A DNA stretch of 64,000 nucleotides, taken from positions 1-64,000 of the forward strand of contig CANNZV010002292.1 in NCBI GenBank assembly GCA_947561585.1. Direction: 5' to 3'. The stretch is from Caprella mutica (taxonomy: Eukaryota; Arthropoda; Malacostraca; Amphipoda; Caprellidae). Under the pieces are notes generated by a model, which saw only the letters and a program-made list of their open reading frames with translations, searched no databases and was not told where the DNA came from. This document shows, in pieces, positions 1 through 10,867 of the stretch (positions are counted from its first letter, which is position 1; each line of letters begins with the position of its first letter). A program made the translations under genes and the position numbers.

Positions 1-1235
1 GTATAGAGTTCCTTTACTGTAGATATAACCTTTGCTATAGATTGATCATTTGCTGTAGATAGATCCTTCGCTGTAGATAGATCCTATGCTGTAAATAGAT
101 AACATATTGTAGATAGAACCTTTGCTGTAGATAGATCCTTCGCTGTAAATAGATCCCTTACTGTAGATAGGTCCTTTGCTGTAGATAGATCCTTTGCTGT
201 AGATAGATCCTTTGCTGAAGATAGATCCTTTTCTGTAGTAGATCCTTTGCTGTAGAAAGATTCTCCGCTATAAAAAGCTCCTTTGCTGTAGATAGATCCT
301 TTGTTGTAGATAGATTCTTTGCTGTAAATGGATCCTTTGGCTGTATAGAGTTCCTTTACTGTAGATATATCTTTTGCTATAAATTGATCATTTGCTGTGG
401 ATAGATCCTCTGCTGTAGATAGATCCTATTCTGTAGAAAGATCCTTTGCTGAAGATAGATCCTTTGCTGTAGATGGATCCTTTACTGTAGATAAATCCTT
501 TGCTGTAGATAGATCCTTTGCTGTATATAGATACTTTCCTGTAGATAGATCCTTTGCTGTAGATAGATCGTTTGCAGAATATAGAACTTTTGCTGTTAAT
601 AGATCTTTTTCTGTAGATAGATCCTTTGCTGTTTATAGATCTTTAACTGTAGATGGATCATTTGCTATATATAGTTCCTTTACTGTATATAAATCCTTTG
701 CTGTAGATTGATCTTTTGCTGTAGATTGATTCTTCGCTGTAAATAGATCCTTTGCTGTGGACAGATCCTTTGCAGTAGATAGATCCTTGACTGTAGATAG
801 ATCCTTTGCTGTAGATGGATCCTTGACTGTAGATAGATCCTTTGCTATAGATAGATGCTTTGCTGTAGATAGATCATTTGCTGTAGATAGATCGTTTGCT
901 GTATATAGATCCTTTGTAGTAGATAGATCCTTTACTGTAGATAGATCATTTGCTGTAGATAGATCTAAGATCCTTTAGTGTAAATAAATAAATAAATCCT
1001 TAGCCGTAGATAGATCCCTTGACGTAGATAGATCCTCTGCTGTAGATAGATCCTTTGTTATAGATAGATTCTTTGCTGCAAAGAGATCATTTGCTGTAGA
1101 TTAATGCTCTTGCTGTAGATAGATCCTTTGATATAGATATATCCTTTACTGTTGATAGATCCCTTATTGTAGATAGATCTTTTGCTGTAGATAGATCCTT
1201 AACTGTAAATAGATTCTTTGCTGTAGATGGATCCC

Positions 1236-4200
1236 TTGCTGTAGATTGATCATATGATGTAGATAGATCCTTTACTGTGGAGAGATCCTTTGCTGTAGAT
1301 AGATCCTTTCCTGTAGATAGATCCTTTCCTGTAGATAGATCCTTTGCTGTAGATAGAACTTTTGCTGTTAATAGATCTTTTGCTGTAGATAGATCCTTTG
1401 CTGTTGATAGATCCTTTACTGTAGATGGATCCTTTGCTGTATATAGCTACTTTACTGTAGGTAGATCCTTTGCTGTAGATTGATCCTTTGCTGTAGATTG
1501 ATCCTTTGCTGTAGATAGATCATTTGCTGTTGATAGATTCTTTGCTGAACATAGATTCTTTGCTGTAGATAGATTCTTTGTTGTGGATAGATCCTTTGCT
1601 GTGGACAGATCCTTTGCAGTAAATAGATCCTTTACTGTAGATAGAACCTTTGCTGTAGATGGATCCTTTGCTGTAGATAGAACTTTCGTTGTAGATATAT
1701 CGTTTGTTGTAGATAGATCATTTGCTGTAGATAGATCCTATACTGTAGATAGATCCCTTGCTGTAGATAGATTCTTTGCGGTAGATAGATCCTTTGCTGT
1801 AGATAGATCCTTTGCTGTAGATAGATCCTTTACTGTAGATAGATTCTTTGCTGTAGATAGATTCTTTGTTGTAGATAGATCCTTTGTTGTAGATAGATCT
1901 TTTGTAGTAGATAGATCATTTATTGTAGATAGATCCTTCGCTGTAAATAGATCTAAGATCCTTTGCTCTAGATAGATCCTTTAATGTAAATAAATCCTTC
2001 GCTGTAGGTAAATTGTTTTCTGTAGATAGATCCTTTTCTGTAGATAGATCCTTTACTGTAGATAAAAGCTTTGCTGTAGATAGATCCCATACTGTAAATA
2101 GATCCTTTGCTGTAGATATATCCTTAGCTGTAGAAAGATCTTCTGCTGTAAATAGATCCTTTGCTGTAGATAAATCCTTTGCTGTTGACAGATCTTTCGC
2201 TGTAAAAAGATCCTTTGGTGTAGATAGATGTTTTGCTGTAGATAGCTCCTTTACTGTAGATAGATCCCTTATTGTTGATAGATGTTTTGTTGTAGATAGC
2301 TCCTTTACTGTAAATAGATCCTTTGCTATAGATAGATCCTTTCCTGTAGATAAATCCTTTGCTGTAGATAGATTTTTGGCTGTAGATAGAACTTTTGTTG
2401 TATATATATCTTTCGCTATAGATTGATCCTCTGCTGTTGATAGATCCTGTGCTGTAAGAAATCCTTTGGTGTAGACAGATTCTTTGCTGTAGATAGATCT
2501 CTTACTGAAGATAGATCACTTTGCTGTAGATAGATCCTTTGCTGTAGATAGATCCATTAGGGTATAAAGTTCTGCTGTTGTAAATAGATCCTTTGCTGTT
2601 GACAGATCCTTCTCTGTAGAAAGATCTTTTGCTGTAGATAGATCCTTTGTTTAAGATAGATCCTTAACTGTAGATTGATCCTTTGCTGTAGAGAGATCCT
2701 TTGCAGTAGATAAATCCTTGACTGTAGATAGATCCTTTGCTGTAGATAGATCCTTTGCTGTAGATAAATTCTTTGCTGTAGATAGATCCTTTGCTGTAGA
2801 TAGATTCTTTGCTGAAGATAGATTCTTTGCTGTAGATAGATTCTTTGCAGTAGATGTATCCTATGCAGAAGATAGATCCATTACTGTACATAGATCCTAT
2901 GCTGTATAAAGATCTTTTGCTGAAGATAGATCCTTTGCTGTAAATAGATCCTTTGCTGCAGATAGATCCCTCATTGTTGATAGATCTTTTGCTGTAGATA
3001 GCTCCTTTGCTGTAGATAGATCCTTTGCTGCAGCTAGATCCCTCATTGTTTATAGATCTTTTGCGGTAGATAGCTCTTTTACTGTAAATAGATCCTTTGC
3101 TGTAGATAGATACTTAACTGCAGATGGATCCTTTGCTGTATATAGTCCCGTTACTTTAGATAGATCATTTGCTGTAGATTGATCCATTGCTGTAGGTAGA
3201 TCATTTGCTGTAGATAGATTATTTGCTGAACATATATTCTTTGCTGTAGATAGATTCTTTGTTGTATATAGATCCTTTGCTGTAGAGAGATCCTTTGCAG
3301 TAGATAGATCCTTTACTGTAGATAAATCCTTCACTGTAGATAGATCCTTTGCTGTAGATATATCCTTTGCTGTAGATAGATCCTTTGCTGTAGATAGATC
3401 CTTTGCTGTAGATAGATTCTTTGCTGAAGATAGATTCTTTGCTGTAGATAGATTCTTTGCAGTAGATGTATCCTATGCAGTAGATAGATCCATTACTGTA
3501 CATAGAACCTATGCTGTATGAAGATCCTTTGCTGAAAATAGATCCTTTGCTGTAGATATATCCTTTGCTGCAGATAGATCCCTCATTGCTGATAGATCTT
3601 TTGCTGTATATAGCTCCTTTACTGTAAATAGATCCTTTGCTGTAGATAGATCCCTTGCAGTGGATTGATCATATGATGTAGATAGATCCTTTACTGTAGA
3701 TAGGTCCTTTGCTGTAGATAGATCCTTTGCTGTAGATAGATCCTTTTCAGTAGATAGATCCTTTACTGTAGATAGATCCTTTGCTGTAGATGAATCGTTT
3801 GCTGTAGATAGATCCTTTGATGTAGATAGATCCTATGCTGTAGATAGATTCTTTACTGTAAATAGATTCTTTGCTGTACATAGATTCTTTATTGTAGATA
3901 GATCATTTGCTGTAGATAGATCCTTTGTAATAGATAGATACTTTGCTGTTGACAGATCTTTCGCTGTAGAAAGATCCTTTGGTGTAGATTGATCATATGA
4001 TGTAGATAGATCCTTTACTGTGGATAGATCCTTTGCTGTAGATAGATCCTTTCCTGTAGATAGATCCTTTCCTGTAGATAGATCCTTTGCTGTAGATAGA
4101 ACTTTTGCTGTTAATAGATCTTTTGCTGTAGATAGATCCTTTGCTGTTGATAGATCCTTTACTGTAGATGGATCCTTTGCTGTATATAGCTACTTTACTG

Positions 4201-4617
4201 TAGGTAGATCCTTTGCTGTAGATTGATCTTTTGCTGTAGATTGATCCTTTGCTGTAGATAGATCATTTGCTGTTGATAGATTCTTTGCTGAACATAGATT
4301 CTTTGCTGTAGATAGATTCTTTGTTGTGGATAGATCCTTTGCTGTGGACAGATCCTTTGCAGTAAATAGATCCTTTACTGTAGATAGAACCTTTGCTGTA
4401 GATGGATCCTTTGCTGTAGATAGAACTTTCGTTGTAGATATATCGTTTGTTGTAGATAGATCATTTGCTGTAGATAGATCCTATACTGTAGATAGATCCC
4501 TTGCTGTAGATAGATTCTTTGCGGTAGATAGATCCTTTGCTGTAGATAGATCCTTTGCTGTAGAAGATCCTTTACTGTAGATAGATTTTTTGCTGTAAAT
4601 AGATTTTTTGTTGTAGA
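1236..4617. repeat. Higher-order repeat of about 2.74 kb in the left array
   Basis: The stretch starting near 3979 repeats the stretch starting near 1236 with the same order of variant monomers. Shared markers are GATCATATGATGTAGATAG, followed by the TTTCCT pair, the TATATAGCTACTTTACTG unit and the GCTGAACATAGATT unit. The offset is 2743 bp. The second copy is interrupted after about 640 bp by the retroelement at 4622. The segment 1395-3989 also matches 13129-15597 on the far side of the element, with small differences (a five-unit deletion near 13960 and a two-unit difference near 3740), so both flanks belong to the same higher-order family. Confidence 0.8.
4138..4617. repeat. Satellite segment duplicated on both sides of the retroelement (left copy)
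   Basis: This 480-bp stretch is nearly identical to 13129-13609, immediately beyond the other LTR. By eye I count about seven differences: six substitutions, including two TTCTT to TTTTT changes near 4588 and 4606, and one deleted base at about 4565. A normal LTR insertion would leave a 4-6-bp duplication. Here the bases touching the LTRs (AATAA at 4617-4621, CCTTT at 13129-13133) do not match, while this long satellite stretch does. Confidence 0.85.
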
Positions 4618-4621
4618 ATAA

Positions 4622-5022
4622 TGAAATAATTTGTAGAGTGGTTTGATAAATAGTTTAGGTTTTTTAGTTTCTCAGGTTCAATCGATAATAGTACTAGGTT
4701 TTTAAATCACTGAAACCATTTCTTTCTTTAGTATTTTAATTCAATAATGATGGAACAAGACAACTACTACACTAATGCAGCCTTTAACATAAGGTAATAT
4801 AAGTATATACATTTCATACAATAAACAACAATTAATAATATAGAATGGTAGAGAGGTCACAAGCAGATGTGAACTCTCCAAAGACTAAACACTTAATGGA
4901 GGAGTATGCATTTCGGAGGCTAGATTTAGATTATAGGTATAAACTATTTGAATATTACGAATAGAAGCTATTTATTTAAAAGGGTTAAATTCTATACACT
5001 ATAACAATAAAAATATTCAACA
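4622..5022 (-). repeat. 3' LTR of the BEL/Pao element
   Basis: This 401-bp terminal repeat is identical to 12728-13128 except for three substitutions (4784 T vs 12890 G, 4832 T vs 12938 A, 4936 G vs 13042 A). On the minus strand it begins TGTTGAATA and ends TTATTTCA, the usual TG...CA ends. The left edge is fixed where satellite sequence stops at 4621, and the right edge where the polypurine tract starts at 5023. The LTR would supply the element's promoter and polyadenylation signals. An AATAAA lies in it on the minus strand, about 50 bp from its 5' end, but I cannot assign the U3/R/U5 boundaries from sequence alone. Confidence 0.95.
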
Positions 5023-5036
5023 CTCCCGCCCCCGAG
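5023..5036 (-). other. Polypurine tract of the BEL/Pao element
   Basis: Directly inside the 3' LTR the minus strand reads CTCGGGGGCGGGAG, a G-rich purine run ending at the first base of the LTR. This is the position and composition expected of the plus-strand DNA synthesis primer of LTR retroelements. The following 78 bp to the pol stop codon (5037-5114) is short non-coding sequence with a repeated ACATAGAACAAGAACA-like motif on the + strand. Confidence 0.8.
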
Positions 5037-5114
5037 TAAAAAACATAGAACAAGAACAACATCAAGAATAAGAACATAGAACAAGAACACAGAACAAGCA
5101 TATATATACAACTT

Positions 5115-8100
5115 TCAAATCATTGATTTTATTCTACTATTAGCCTGTACGGCTGCTAACCTAGCAGGTCTAATGTCATGGTTAACAGAGACATTACTCT
5201 CAATGTCAACATCTAGCTCAAGCGGGTATAATTTTAATATAGGGCGTTTCACAATTCCGTTCCTTGTTTTGACATCAACAGTCCTGACAATGTTATCCTG
5301 ACCTCTGTAAAGCTTAATAATTATACCCATCTTCCACAATAATCTGTTACAATCATCGTGTATTAAAACCAATGCACCTATTTTTAAATTCTTAGGAATA
5401 CATTCCTTAGTATTCTGAGAATTCTCTCTTAATGCTAATAAGTATTCATTTTTCCATCTACGGTAAAAATCTTTGAAAATCCTTATACAAAACATGTATC
5501 TCTTACTAATAATTACTTTAGAGTTGAAACTAGGATCATACAATTCATCAAAATCAACATCAAAATACAGATTAGAAATACGGTGCCCACAGAGAAGCAT
5601 GGAAGGTGTTAAGGGCTGTAATTCATTTACATCATCAGAAGTATAGGTTAACGGTCTATCATTAATGGCAGATTCTATCTGTACAATTACAGTATTAAGT
5701 TCATGAAATGAGAGAATGGACCTCCCTACAACTTTCTTAAGACAAAGCTTAAAAACACCAATGAGCCTCTCATGTACTCCACCCATCCATGGAGCCCTGG
5801 GTGTAATGAACTTCCATTCAACCAAGTGGTCCGATAAGAAAGAGCTGACCGGAGAGGATCGAGAAATCTCAGCTAGGATGGCGTTACTGCTCACGAAGTT
5901 AGTAGCATTATCGCTCAGAAGAATCCTTGGTACGGATCTTCTGCCACAAAACCGTTGAAAAGTTCGGAGGAAAGCCTCTGCACTGAGATCCTCGACCAGC
6001 TCCAGGTGTACAGCCCGTGTGACAGCACATGTAAAGAGACAAACATAGTATTTACTATTTCCTACCGTACGTAAAGCACCAGTATAATCAACACAAGTAG
6101 CAGTGAAGGGAAAGGACTCACTAACTCTAAATTTAGGAAGAGGTGGATGTTCACTAACATTATAAGGTCTACCTTGTAATCGCTTGCACGTGACACATCT
6201 CCGCAAGATATTTTTAATTACTTGTCGCGCTCTAGGTATCCAGTAATTTTGGCGTAGTGTTGAGAGAGTATTATTTAAACCGAAATGAAATTCTTCATGC
6301 ACGCTGTGAATAATCAATTTAGTGACACGCGATTTAGGTGGCAGTAATATAGGATACTTACAATTATTCTCAACTTCCGAATTCTGAATCCTTCTACCGC
6401 AACGCAATAAACCATCGCTCACAAATAATCTAAGCTTACGAATCAAGGGAAATTTAGAAGTTTTACGCACCGTTTCGTTATTCAAGCAATCAAATATATC
6501 AGAGTAATATTCATTTTGAGCTGAAAATAGTATTTTATTTTCAGCGGATTTCAATTCTTGAACGTCTAATTCAACTGTTATTTTACGGTCTCTCTTAGAC
6601 TTTCGACAATTTGAAACAAATCTCAATAGATAACCCATAACGCGCATCAACTTCCTATAATCACTACATTTTTCAAACATGTGCAACAAAGAAGAAGGTA
6701 TATCAGAGATAGGCTCCTCACAGTTTACAGAGTTTCCAACACACAAATTACAAGAATCTACACAAGAAATCTGAAAAGGAACTTCAGGCCACAAATCTTC
6801 CTGCAACCAACTTGGACCAACCAACCAGAAGGACAGCTTCTTATTAAATTGCTCAAACGTTAGACCACGAGTTATCATATCTGCTGGATTATCAGATGTA
6901 CGAACGTACTTGAAATCAAAACTATCAGAAAGAGATTTAATTTTTTCCACTCTATTTCTTACAAACTGCTTCTTAAGTTTGTTTGAATTAAGCCAGTGTA
7001 ATGATATAGAACTATCAGACCAAATATACGTATGTTCAATAATCAATTTTGATTTGAATGTTCTTATTATATAATCGGCTAATTGGACTGACAACAATAT
7101 AGATGATAATTCAAGTTCTGGTAAAGTCCTAGAAGCAATTGGAGCAACTTTACTTTTAGAAATAAGAAAGTTAACGCCATTGGGAGATTTAATATAAGCG
7201 ACAGCGCCGTAAGCACGAGTACTAGCATCCGAAAAAACGTGTAATACACAATCATCCTCAGAAACTACACATCTTGGAAATTGTAGCTGTCCAAATTTAC
7301 GACTATTCCCATAATAATGCTCAATCGAAGACCTGAGTGGATCACAAATTTCTTCATCCCACTCTACGTTAGACTTCCAAATGTCCTGAATTAATATCCT
7401 ACCACCTACAGTAATAGGAGATACAAACCCAAGTGGGTCGAAAATACTCGCTACACTACTTACAATCGAACGTTTAGTAATCACCTTTGGTAAGCCTGTA
7501 TCAACATCTTTAACCGATAAAGTATCTGAAGCGGTGTTCCAATTTATCCCCAACACACTCGAAAGATCTGAAGCAGTTACCTCGGAAATACTTTCGCTAT
7601 TAGAGATCCATTCGTGTAACGAAAAACCAGCATTGCTTAAAGTTTTAGTGGCAAACTCCTTGCTATTGATCAAAGTTTCCTCACAGTTATTAGTTACATA
7701 CAAATTGTCAACATAGATATTATTCATAATTTCGTTCGAAAAACTATTGTTAATTTTATCAAAATGAAACTTTAATGTAGCATTTAATAAAAAGGGACTA
7801 GCTGTACTACCAAACAATACAGATGTAAATCTGTAAGTCTTTAAATTACTATTTACGTCAAATGGATTTTCTGGCCAAAAGAATCTAGTGCAATCACGAT
7901 CTTCGTTATTAAGTCTGATATTTAGAAATGCTTTTTTAATATCACTAGATGCTGCAAATTTACCAGTTCTAAACCTTAATAAAACATCAGTCAATTCGTT
8001 AATTAAGTTAGGACCTGAATGTAGACAATCATTTAACGATGGTTTACCTTTAATTTTCGCGCTGCAATCGTATACCACTCGCAAAGGTGTTGACGAGGAA

Positions 8101-9197
8101 TCACGTTTGACACCTCTATGTGCTAGATAATGAATTTTATTTTCACCCCGGCAAGTAGTGACATCTTCTATAAACCCGGCATCAAGTTGCTCTTTAATTA
8201 TCTTGTCATAATATTCCAATTCAACTGGATTATCACGTAATTTAGTGAGACTCTGTTCTAGTCTACCCTTCGCGTAAAATAAATTCGTAGGTAATTTTTC
8301 ATGGTCACTTTTCCAAGCCAAACCTACTGAATATCTACCGTTACTATAAGTGATGCCATCTTCAAAATTTTTCATAATATTATTCCTGCTATCATCAGAT
8401 CCCAAATTAACAGAGTCCATATGCCACAGTTTCTCAAGCTTATCGTTCAAAGTATCGTCTTTGTTGGAATCGACTCTCAATACAGTAACCAAATTACATG
8501 AATTTGCGCTCTGATTATCTATAGTACCACCAATAATAGTTCCTACGCGAGAAGAAACTCCGTAAATATCTCCGTCAAGACTTGAACTTCCCAAAAGTTT
8601 AAAAAAACAATCAGCTCCTATTAACATTCCTAAGTCACTAAGCCTATCGCTAGAACACGTAGGATCTGCTAAGTTTACTCCACGCGCCTTCAAACATCTA
8701 ACAAGCTCACATCTACCAAACATATTAATTCTGGTGGGTAAAGATTCTACTACTACAGCAACTATTTCCAGAGTTCCATCTGAAGTTTCAATGTGAAACT
8801 TCGTTACATCATAAACCCTAGAATCACCTAAAGTATTGAAACCGTCAATAGTTAATTGAATTTTATCAATAACCGGAAAATGATTAGCTTGTACAATAGA
8901 TTTTAAGATGAATGTACGTTGTGAACCAGTATCTAGTATAGCCTTAACTTTTACAGTTACGTTGTTCCCTAACAAAGATAAACAAGCGGTAGGCAAAATA
9001 GTAGAATTTTTAGTAGAGTTTGAACTAAGAGCAGGCATTGCATTAATATTATCTGAAAAAGCTCCAGTACTGTAATTAGCATTACTATCTAACTTATTAA
9101 CCCTTTCGAACCTGAGTAATGAAATCGGCTGAAAAATAATAATTTTTTGTGCTTTTTGAGTCGTTAGGGGTCTGATTATCTCATATTTAAGGCTCAA
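5115..9197 (-). CDS. pol: BEL/Pao pol region: protease, reverse transcriptase, RNase H, integrase
   Basis: An uninterrupted frame of 1,360 codons. Residues 1 to about 33 are read from the nested TTAA transposon; retroelement sequence starts at base 9100. Domains: aspartic protease with D89-T-G; reverse transcriptase with first catalytic Asp in SSDIKKAF (D419) and the YVDN box (495-498); RNase H with D657 (FSDAS), E694/E696 and D728; a zinc-binding HHCC with H967, H971, C1001, C1004; integrase core D1037, D1096, E1143 (the last in WMGGVHERL); then a C-terminal tail of about 200 residues ending RIKSMI. Order and length match BEL/Pao pol, and I see no internal stop or lost catalytic residue. In this family gag and pol are normally one polyprotein. 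Here the frame is cut at the gag-protease boundary by the insertion, so translation as a gag-pol fusion is blocked at this locus. The apparent start Met is an accident of the inserted sequence. Confidence 0.95.
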   Translation of the reverse strand: MSLKYEIIRPLTTQKAQKIIIFQPISLLRFERVNKLDSNANYSTGAFSDNINAMPALSSNSTKNSTILPTACLSLLGNNVTVKVKAILDTGSQRTFILKSIVQANHFPVIDKIQLTIDGFNTLGDSRVYDVTKFHIETSDGTLEIVAVVVESLPTRINMFGRCELVRCLKARGVNLADPTCSSDRLSDLGMLIGADCFFKLLGSSSLDGDIYGVSSRVGTIIGGTIDNQSANSCNLVTVLRVDSNKDDTLNDKLEKLWHMDSVNLGSDDSRNNIMKNFEDGITYSNGRYSVGLAWKSDHEKLPTNLFYAKGRLEQSLTKLRDNPVELEYYDKIIKEQLDAGFIEDVTTCRGENKIHYLAHRGVKRDSSSTPLRVVYDCSAKIKGKPSLNDCLHSGPNLINELTDVLLRFRTGKFAASSDIKKAFLNIRLNNEDRDCTRFFWPENPFDVNSNLKTYRFTSVLFGSTASPFLLNATLKFHFDKINNSFSNEIMNNIYVDNLYVTNNCEETLINSKEFATKTLSNAGFSLHEWISNSESISEVTASDLSSVLGINWNTASDTLSVKDVDTGLPKVITKRSIVSSVASIFDPLGFVSPITVGGRILIQDIWKSNVEWDEEICDPLRSSIEHYYGNSRKFGQLQFPRCVVSEDDCVLHVFSDASTRAYGAVAYIKSPNGVNFLISKSKVAPIASRTLPELELSSILLSVQLADYIIRTFKSKLIIEHTYIWSDSSISLHWLNSNKLKKQFVRNRVEKIKSLSDSFDFKYVRTSDNPADMITRGLTFEQFNKKLSFWLVGPSWLQEDLWPEVPFQISCVDSCNLCVGNSVNCEEPISDIPSSLLHMFEKCSDYRKLMRVMGYLLRFVSNCRKSKRDRKITVELDVQELKSAENKILFSAQNEYYSDIFDCLNNETVRKTSKFPLIRKLRLFVSDGLLRCGRRIQNSEVENNCKYPILLPPKSRVTKLIIHSVHEEFHFGLNNTLSTLRQNYWIPRARQVIKNILRRCVTCKRLQGRPYNVSEHPPLPKFRVSESFPFTATCVDYTGALRTVGNSKYYVCLFTCAVTRAVHLELVEDLSAEAFLRTFQRFCGRRSVPRILLSDNATNFVSSNAILAEISRSSPVSSFLSDHLVEWKFITPRAPWMGGVHERLIGVFKLCLKKVVGRSILSFHELNTVIVQIESAINDRPLTYTSDDVNELQPLTPSMLLCGHRISNLYFDVDFDELYDPSFNSKVIISKRYMFCIRIFKDFYRRWKNEYLLALRENSQNTKECIPKNLKIGALVLIHDDCNRLLWKMGIIIKLYRGQDNIVRTVDVKTRNGIVKRPILKLYPLELDVDIESNVSVNHDIRPARLAAVQANSRIKSMI
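9097..9108. repeat. Left TTAA target site and terminal inverted repeat of the nested element
   Basis: TTAA (9097-9100) is followed by CCCTTTCG, the exact reverse complement of 11538-11549. TTAA duplication with a CCC-starting terminus is the hallmark of piggyBac-superfamily insertions. The match between ends stops after these 12 bp. Confidence 0.85.
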
Positions 9198-9234
9198 ATT
9201 TTTTTTGAAAATTTAATAAAATTTTAGATGAAGC

Positions 9235-9256
9235 GGGACTTGAGAGTCCCGACAGG
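9235..9256 (+). repeat. Subterminal motif copy 1
   Basis: GGGACTTGAG followed by AGTCCCGACAGG. The first part is a near-palindrome (GGGACT...AGTCCC). Related copies lie at 11159-11180 (opposite strand), 11437-11459 and 11514-11534. Repeats placed near both ends are common in piggyBac elements, and transposase binding is a plausible role; this is inference. Confidence 0.6.
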
Positions 9257-9714
9257 TTTCTTTGAGCATGATTTGGGTGTTAATTTTTGTTATGTATATG
9301 AGAGGAAAGTCGCTTGTTTTGACCGATTGGTTGTTCAGTTATCGTTCATTATAGCTATGGATAATCATGAGATGATAATTCGTGATATGGTAAAATAATT
9401 GAAAAAAATGAAGCAATTAATTTTGAAAAAATTCAAAAAATTCAAAACGTAATAATTGGTAATCAAAAACTATTACATTAAATGATTTACTTTTATTCAC
9501 AAACAGAACAGAAACAATTAAATACATATATTTCCTTATGGATAATGAAATAAATATATTTCCATTTTGATAATGAAATGAAAGCAATTGCTCCTAAGAT
9601 TATCAGGTCCTTTCTTTACAATACACCACAGCTTTCTCTGTGGTTTTCAAATGGAATAAAGTAAATCTCTAAGCAGATGGAATAATGTAATCAATATGTC
9701 GTTTCGTGAATGTA
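9257..9714. other. Non-coding part of the nested element
   Basis: AT-rich sequence between the subterminal motif and the end of the transposase relic. It has no recognisable coding frame. A short imperfect inverted pair (CACAGC...CTCTGTGG, near 9626-9643) and two similar ATAATGAAATAAATATATTT-like stretches near 9540-9580 are the only structures I see. Confidence 0.5.
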
Positions 9715-10377
9715 TTATTCCGTATGGAAACCTTCGAAGCAATTTTTGGAGTCGTGATTCTAATCCACTTTTGATGCAAACGTCACACCTCCGTCTTGGA
9801 ACATGAATGTTGGTCTATGTGGACCACTATTTGTGTGACGTACAGATGCTGAAATGGAATATGCAGTCATTCTACACTGGAGACAGACTGTTTTATATGA
9901 AACAGTTTGTTATTATTCCTCTTGCCAAGGACATTTGGAATTTTTTGTAAGACACGAGGGACGAGGGTATTACCGTATTATTGGTTTGGCATGGCATTCA
10001 CTATAGCCATGTCCACTGTCCAGGACTCCAAAATTCCTCAAGATAGCAGAAAATCTCTATCTGTGCATCGTTTCTTTATGCATGATACTCCATCCTTCCA
10101 ATAGTCAGCAATGGAATATCTAGGATTGTATCCCATCACAATATTTATTCCGATGAAACTAAGAAAATCCTCATTGAGATTTTCGCCTTTTTTGTACGCT
10201 GTAGAAATTACTCTCAAATAAAATACTTTGAAGCAATTCATTATTGAAGCAGAGTTTGAAAGTATCAATCGGATTTGAGAAAGAAGGTTCATCTTTGACA
10301 GAATTGTGCACGAAACCCACATTTTCCGATTTCTCTTCTATATTCTTCCACCTTTGTTGAACATATTTTGGATGCAA
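9715..10377 (-). pseudogene. Degenerate piggyBac-type transposase (DDE_Tnp_1_7 family)
   Basis: Three pieces in different minus-strand frames look like parts of a piggyBac transposase. At 10171-10377, PIDTFKLCFNNELLQSILFE resembles the start of the family domain. At about 10038-10200, NEDFLSFIGINIVMGYNP, then SIADYWKDG and RDF, matches the FxGxxIxMG...YW...RDRF region. At 9715-9800, RRRCDVCIKSGLESR and then, after a shift, KNCFEGFHTE plus stop resembles the C-terminal Cys-rich zinc domain ending CFxxYHT. About 660 bp covers what normally takes about 1.7 kb. The central part expected to hold the catalytic Asp residues is missing or unrecognisable, and frameshifts and stops intervene. The last part is assigned with less certainty than the first two. 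No active transposase can be made from this copy. Confidence 0.7.
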
Positions 10378-10470
10378 ATCAATGCGTTTGATACATTACT
10401 TGAGACAATTGGAATACTTGTAGTAGTACTAATACACGCTTCAATTGTACAGTTTTCATTCAGCTCAATA

Positions 10471-10867
10471 CCCTTGTTACAGCTTTCCCTGGGGTAAATA
10501 CCCTTGTTTCAGCTTTCCTTGGGGTAAATACCCTTGCCACAACTTTCCCTGGAGTAAATACCCTTGTTTCAGCTCTCCCTGGGGTAAATACCCTTGCCAC
10601 AGCTTTCCCTGGGGTAAATACCCTTGTTTCAGCTTTCCCTGGGGTAAATACCCTCGCCTCAGCCTTCCCTGGGGTAAATACCCTTGTTTCAGCTTTCCCT
10701 GGGGTAAATACCCTTGCCACAGCTTTCCCTGGGACAAATACCCTTGTTTCAGCTTTCCCTGGGGGTAAATACCCTTGCCACAGCTTTTCCTGGGGTAAAT
10801 AGCATTGTTTCAGCTCTCCCTGGGGTAAATACCCTTGTCACAGCTTTCCCTGGGGTAAATACCCTTC
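10471..10867. repeat. 30-bp minisatellite with 60-bp dimer structure
   Basis: About 13 tandem 30-bp units, each ending TTTCCCTGGGGTAAATA or close to it. Two unit types alternate, one starting CCCTTGTTTCAGC and one starting CCCTTGCCACAGC, so the real period is 60 bp for most of the tract. One unit (about 10651) reads CCCTCGCCTC, one near 10801 starts GCATTG, and a single extra G near 10766 shifts the phase. Period 30 keeps several frames open (YPCFSFPWGK on +, ARVFTPGKAE and QGYLPQGKLK on -); I do not regard these as genes. It lies upstream of the transposase relic on that gene's strand. Each junction contains GGGTA-AA-TACCC, a potential small hairpin. Confidence 0.95.

Larger units (their letters stand above)
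1..4621. repeat. 18-bp satellite array, left block
   Basis: Continuous head-to-tail copies of an 18-bp monomer, consensus GTAGATAGATCCTTTGCT on the + strand, with substitutions scattered over the units (for example TTTACT, TTTCCT, TTCGCT, GGATCC and GTAAATAGA variants). Phase is kept over long stretches, so one + frame (VDRSFA) and all three - frames (STAKDL, SKGSIY, QRIYLQ) stay open for 60-140 codons. These frames are by-products of a period divisible by three: the + frame is repeatedly ended by the common GATTGA variant, and replacement changes are frequent. No other gene or RNA is visible. The array enters from the left edge of the window and is cut at 4621/4622 by the LTR of a retroelement. 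Confidence 0.97.

Noticed and set aside
397..4580. Open frames of 60-140 codons with VDRSFA or SKGSIY repeats
   Set aside because: Produced by an 18-bp period with no stop in the frame. They have no start context, no unique ends, and replacement changes and TGA codons are common in neighbouring units.
4976..4993. AAGGGTTAA in the LTR as another piggyBac end
   Set aside because: It is present in both LTRs, has no partner end, and lies inside otherwise uninterrupted LTR sequence.
5023..5114. An env-like third gene after pol
   Set aside because: Only 92 bp separates the pol stop from the LTR, which leaves no room for one.
5716..8130. Short plus-strand frames opposite pol (for example 5716-5958 and 7888-8130)
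   Set aside because: Shadows of the conserved pol frame on the other strand, with no recognisable domain.
9907..10104. Plus-strand frame of 65 codons in the nested element
   Set aside because: Antisense to the transposase relic, with no protein-like features.
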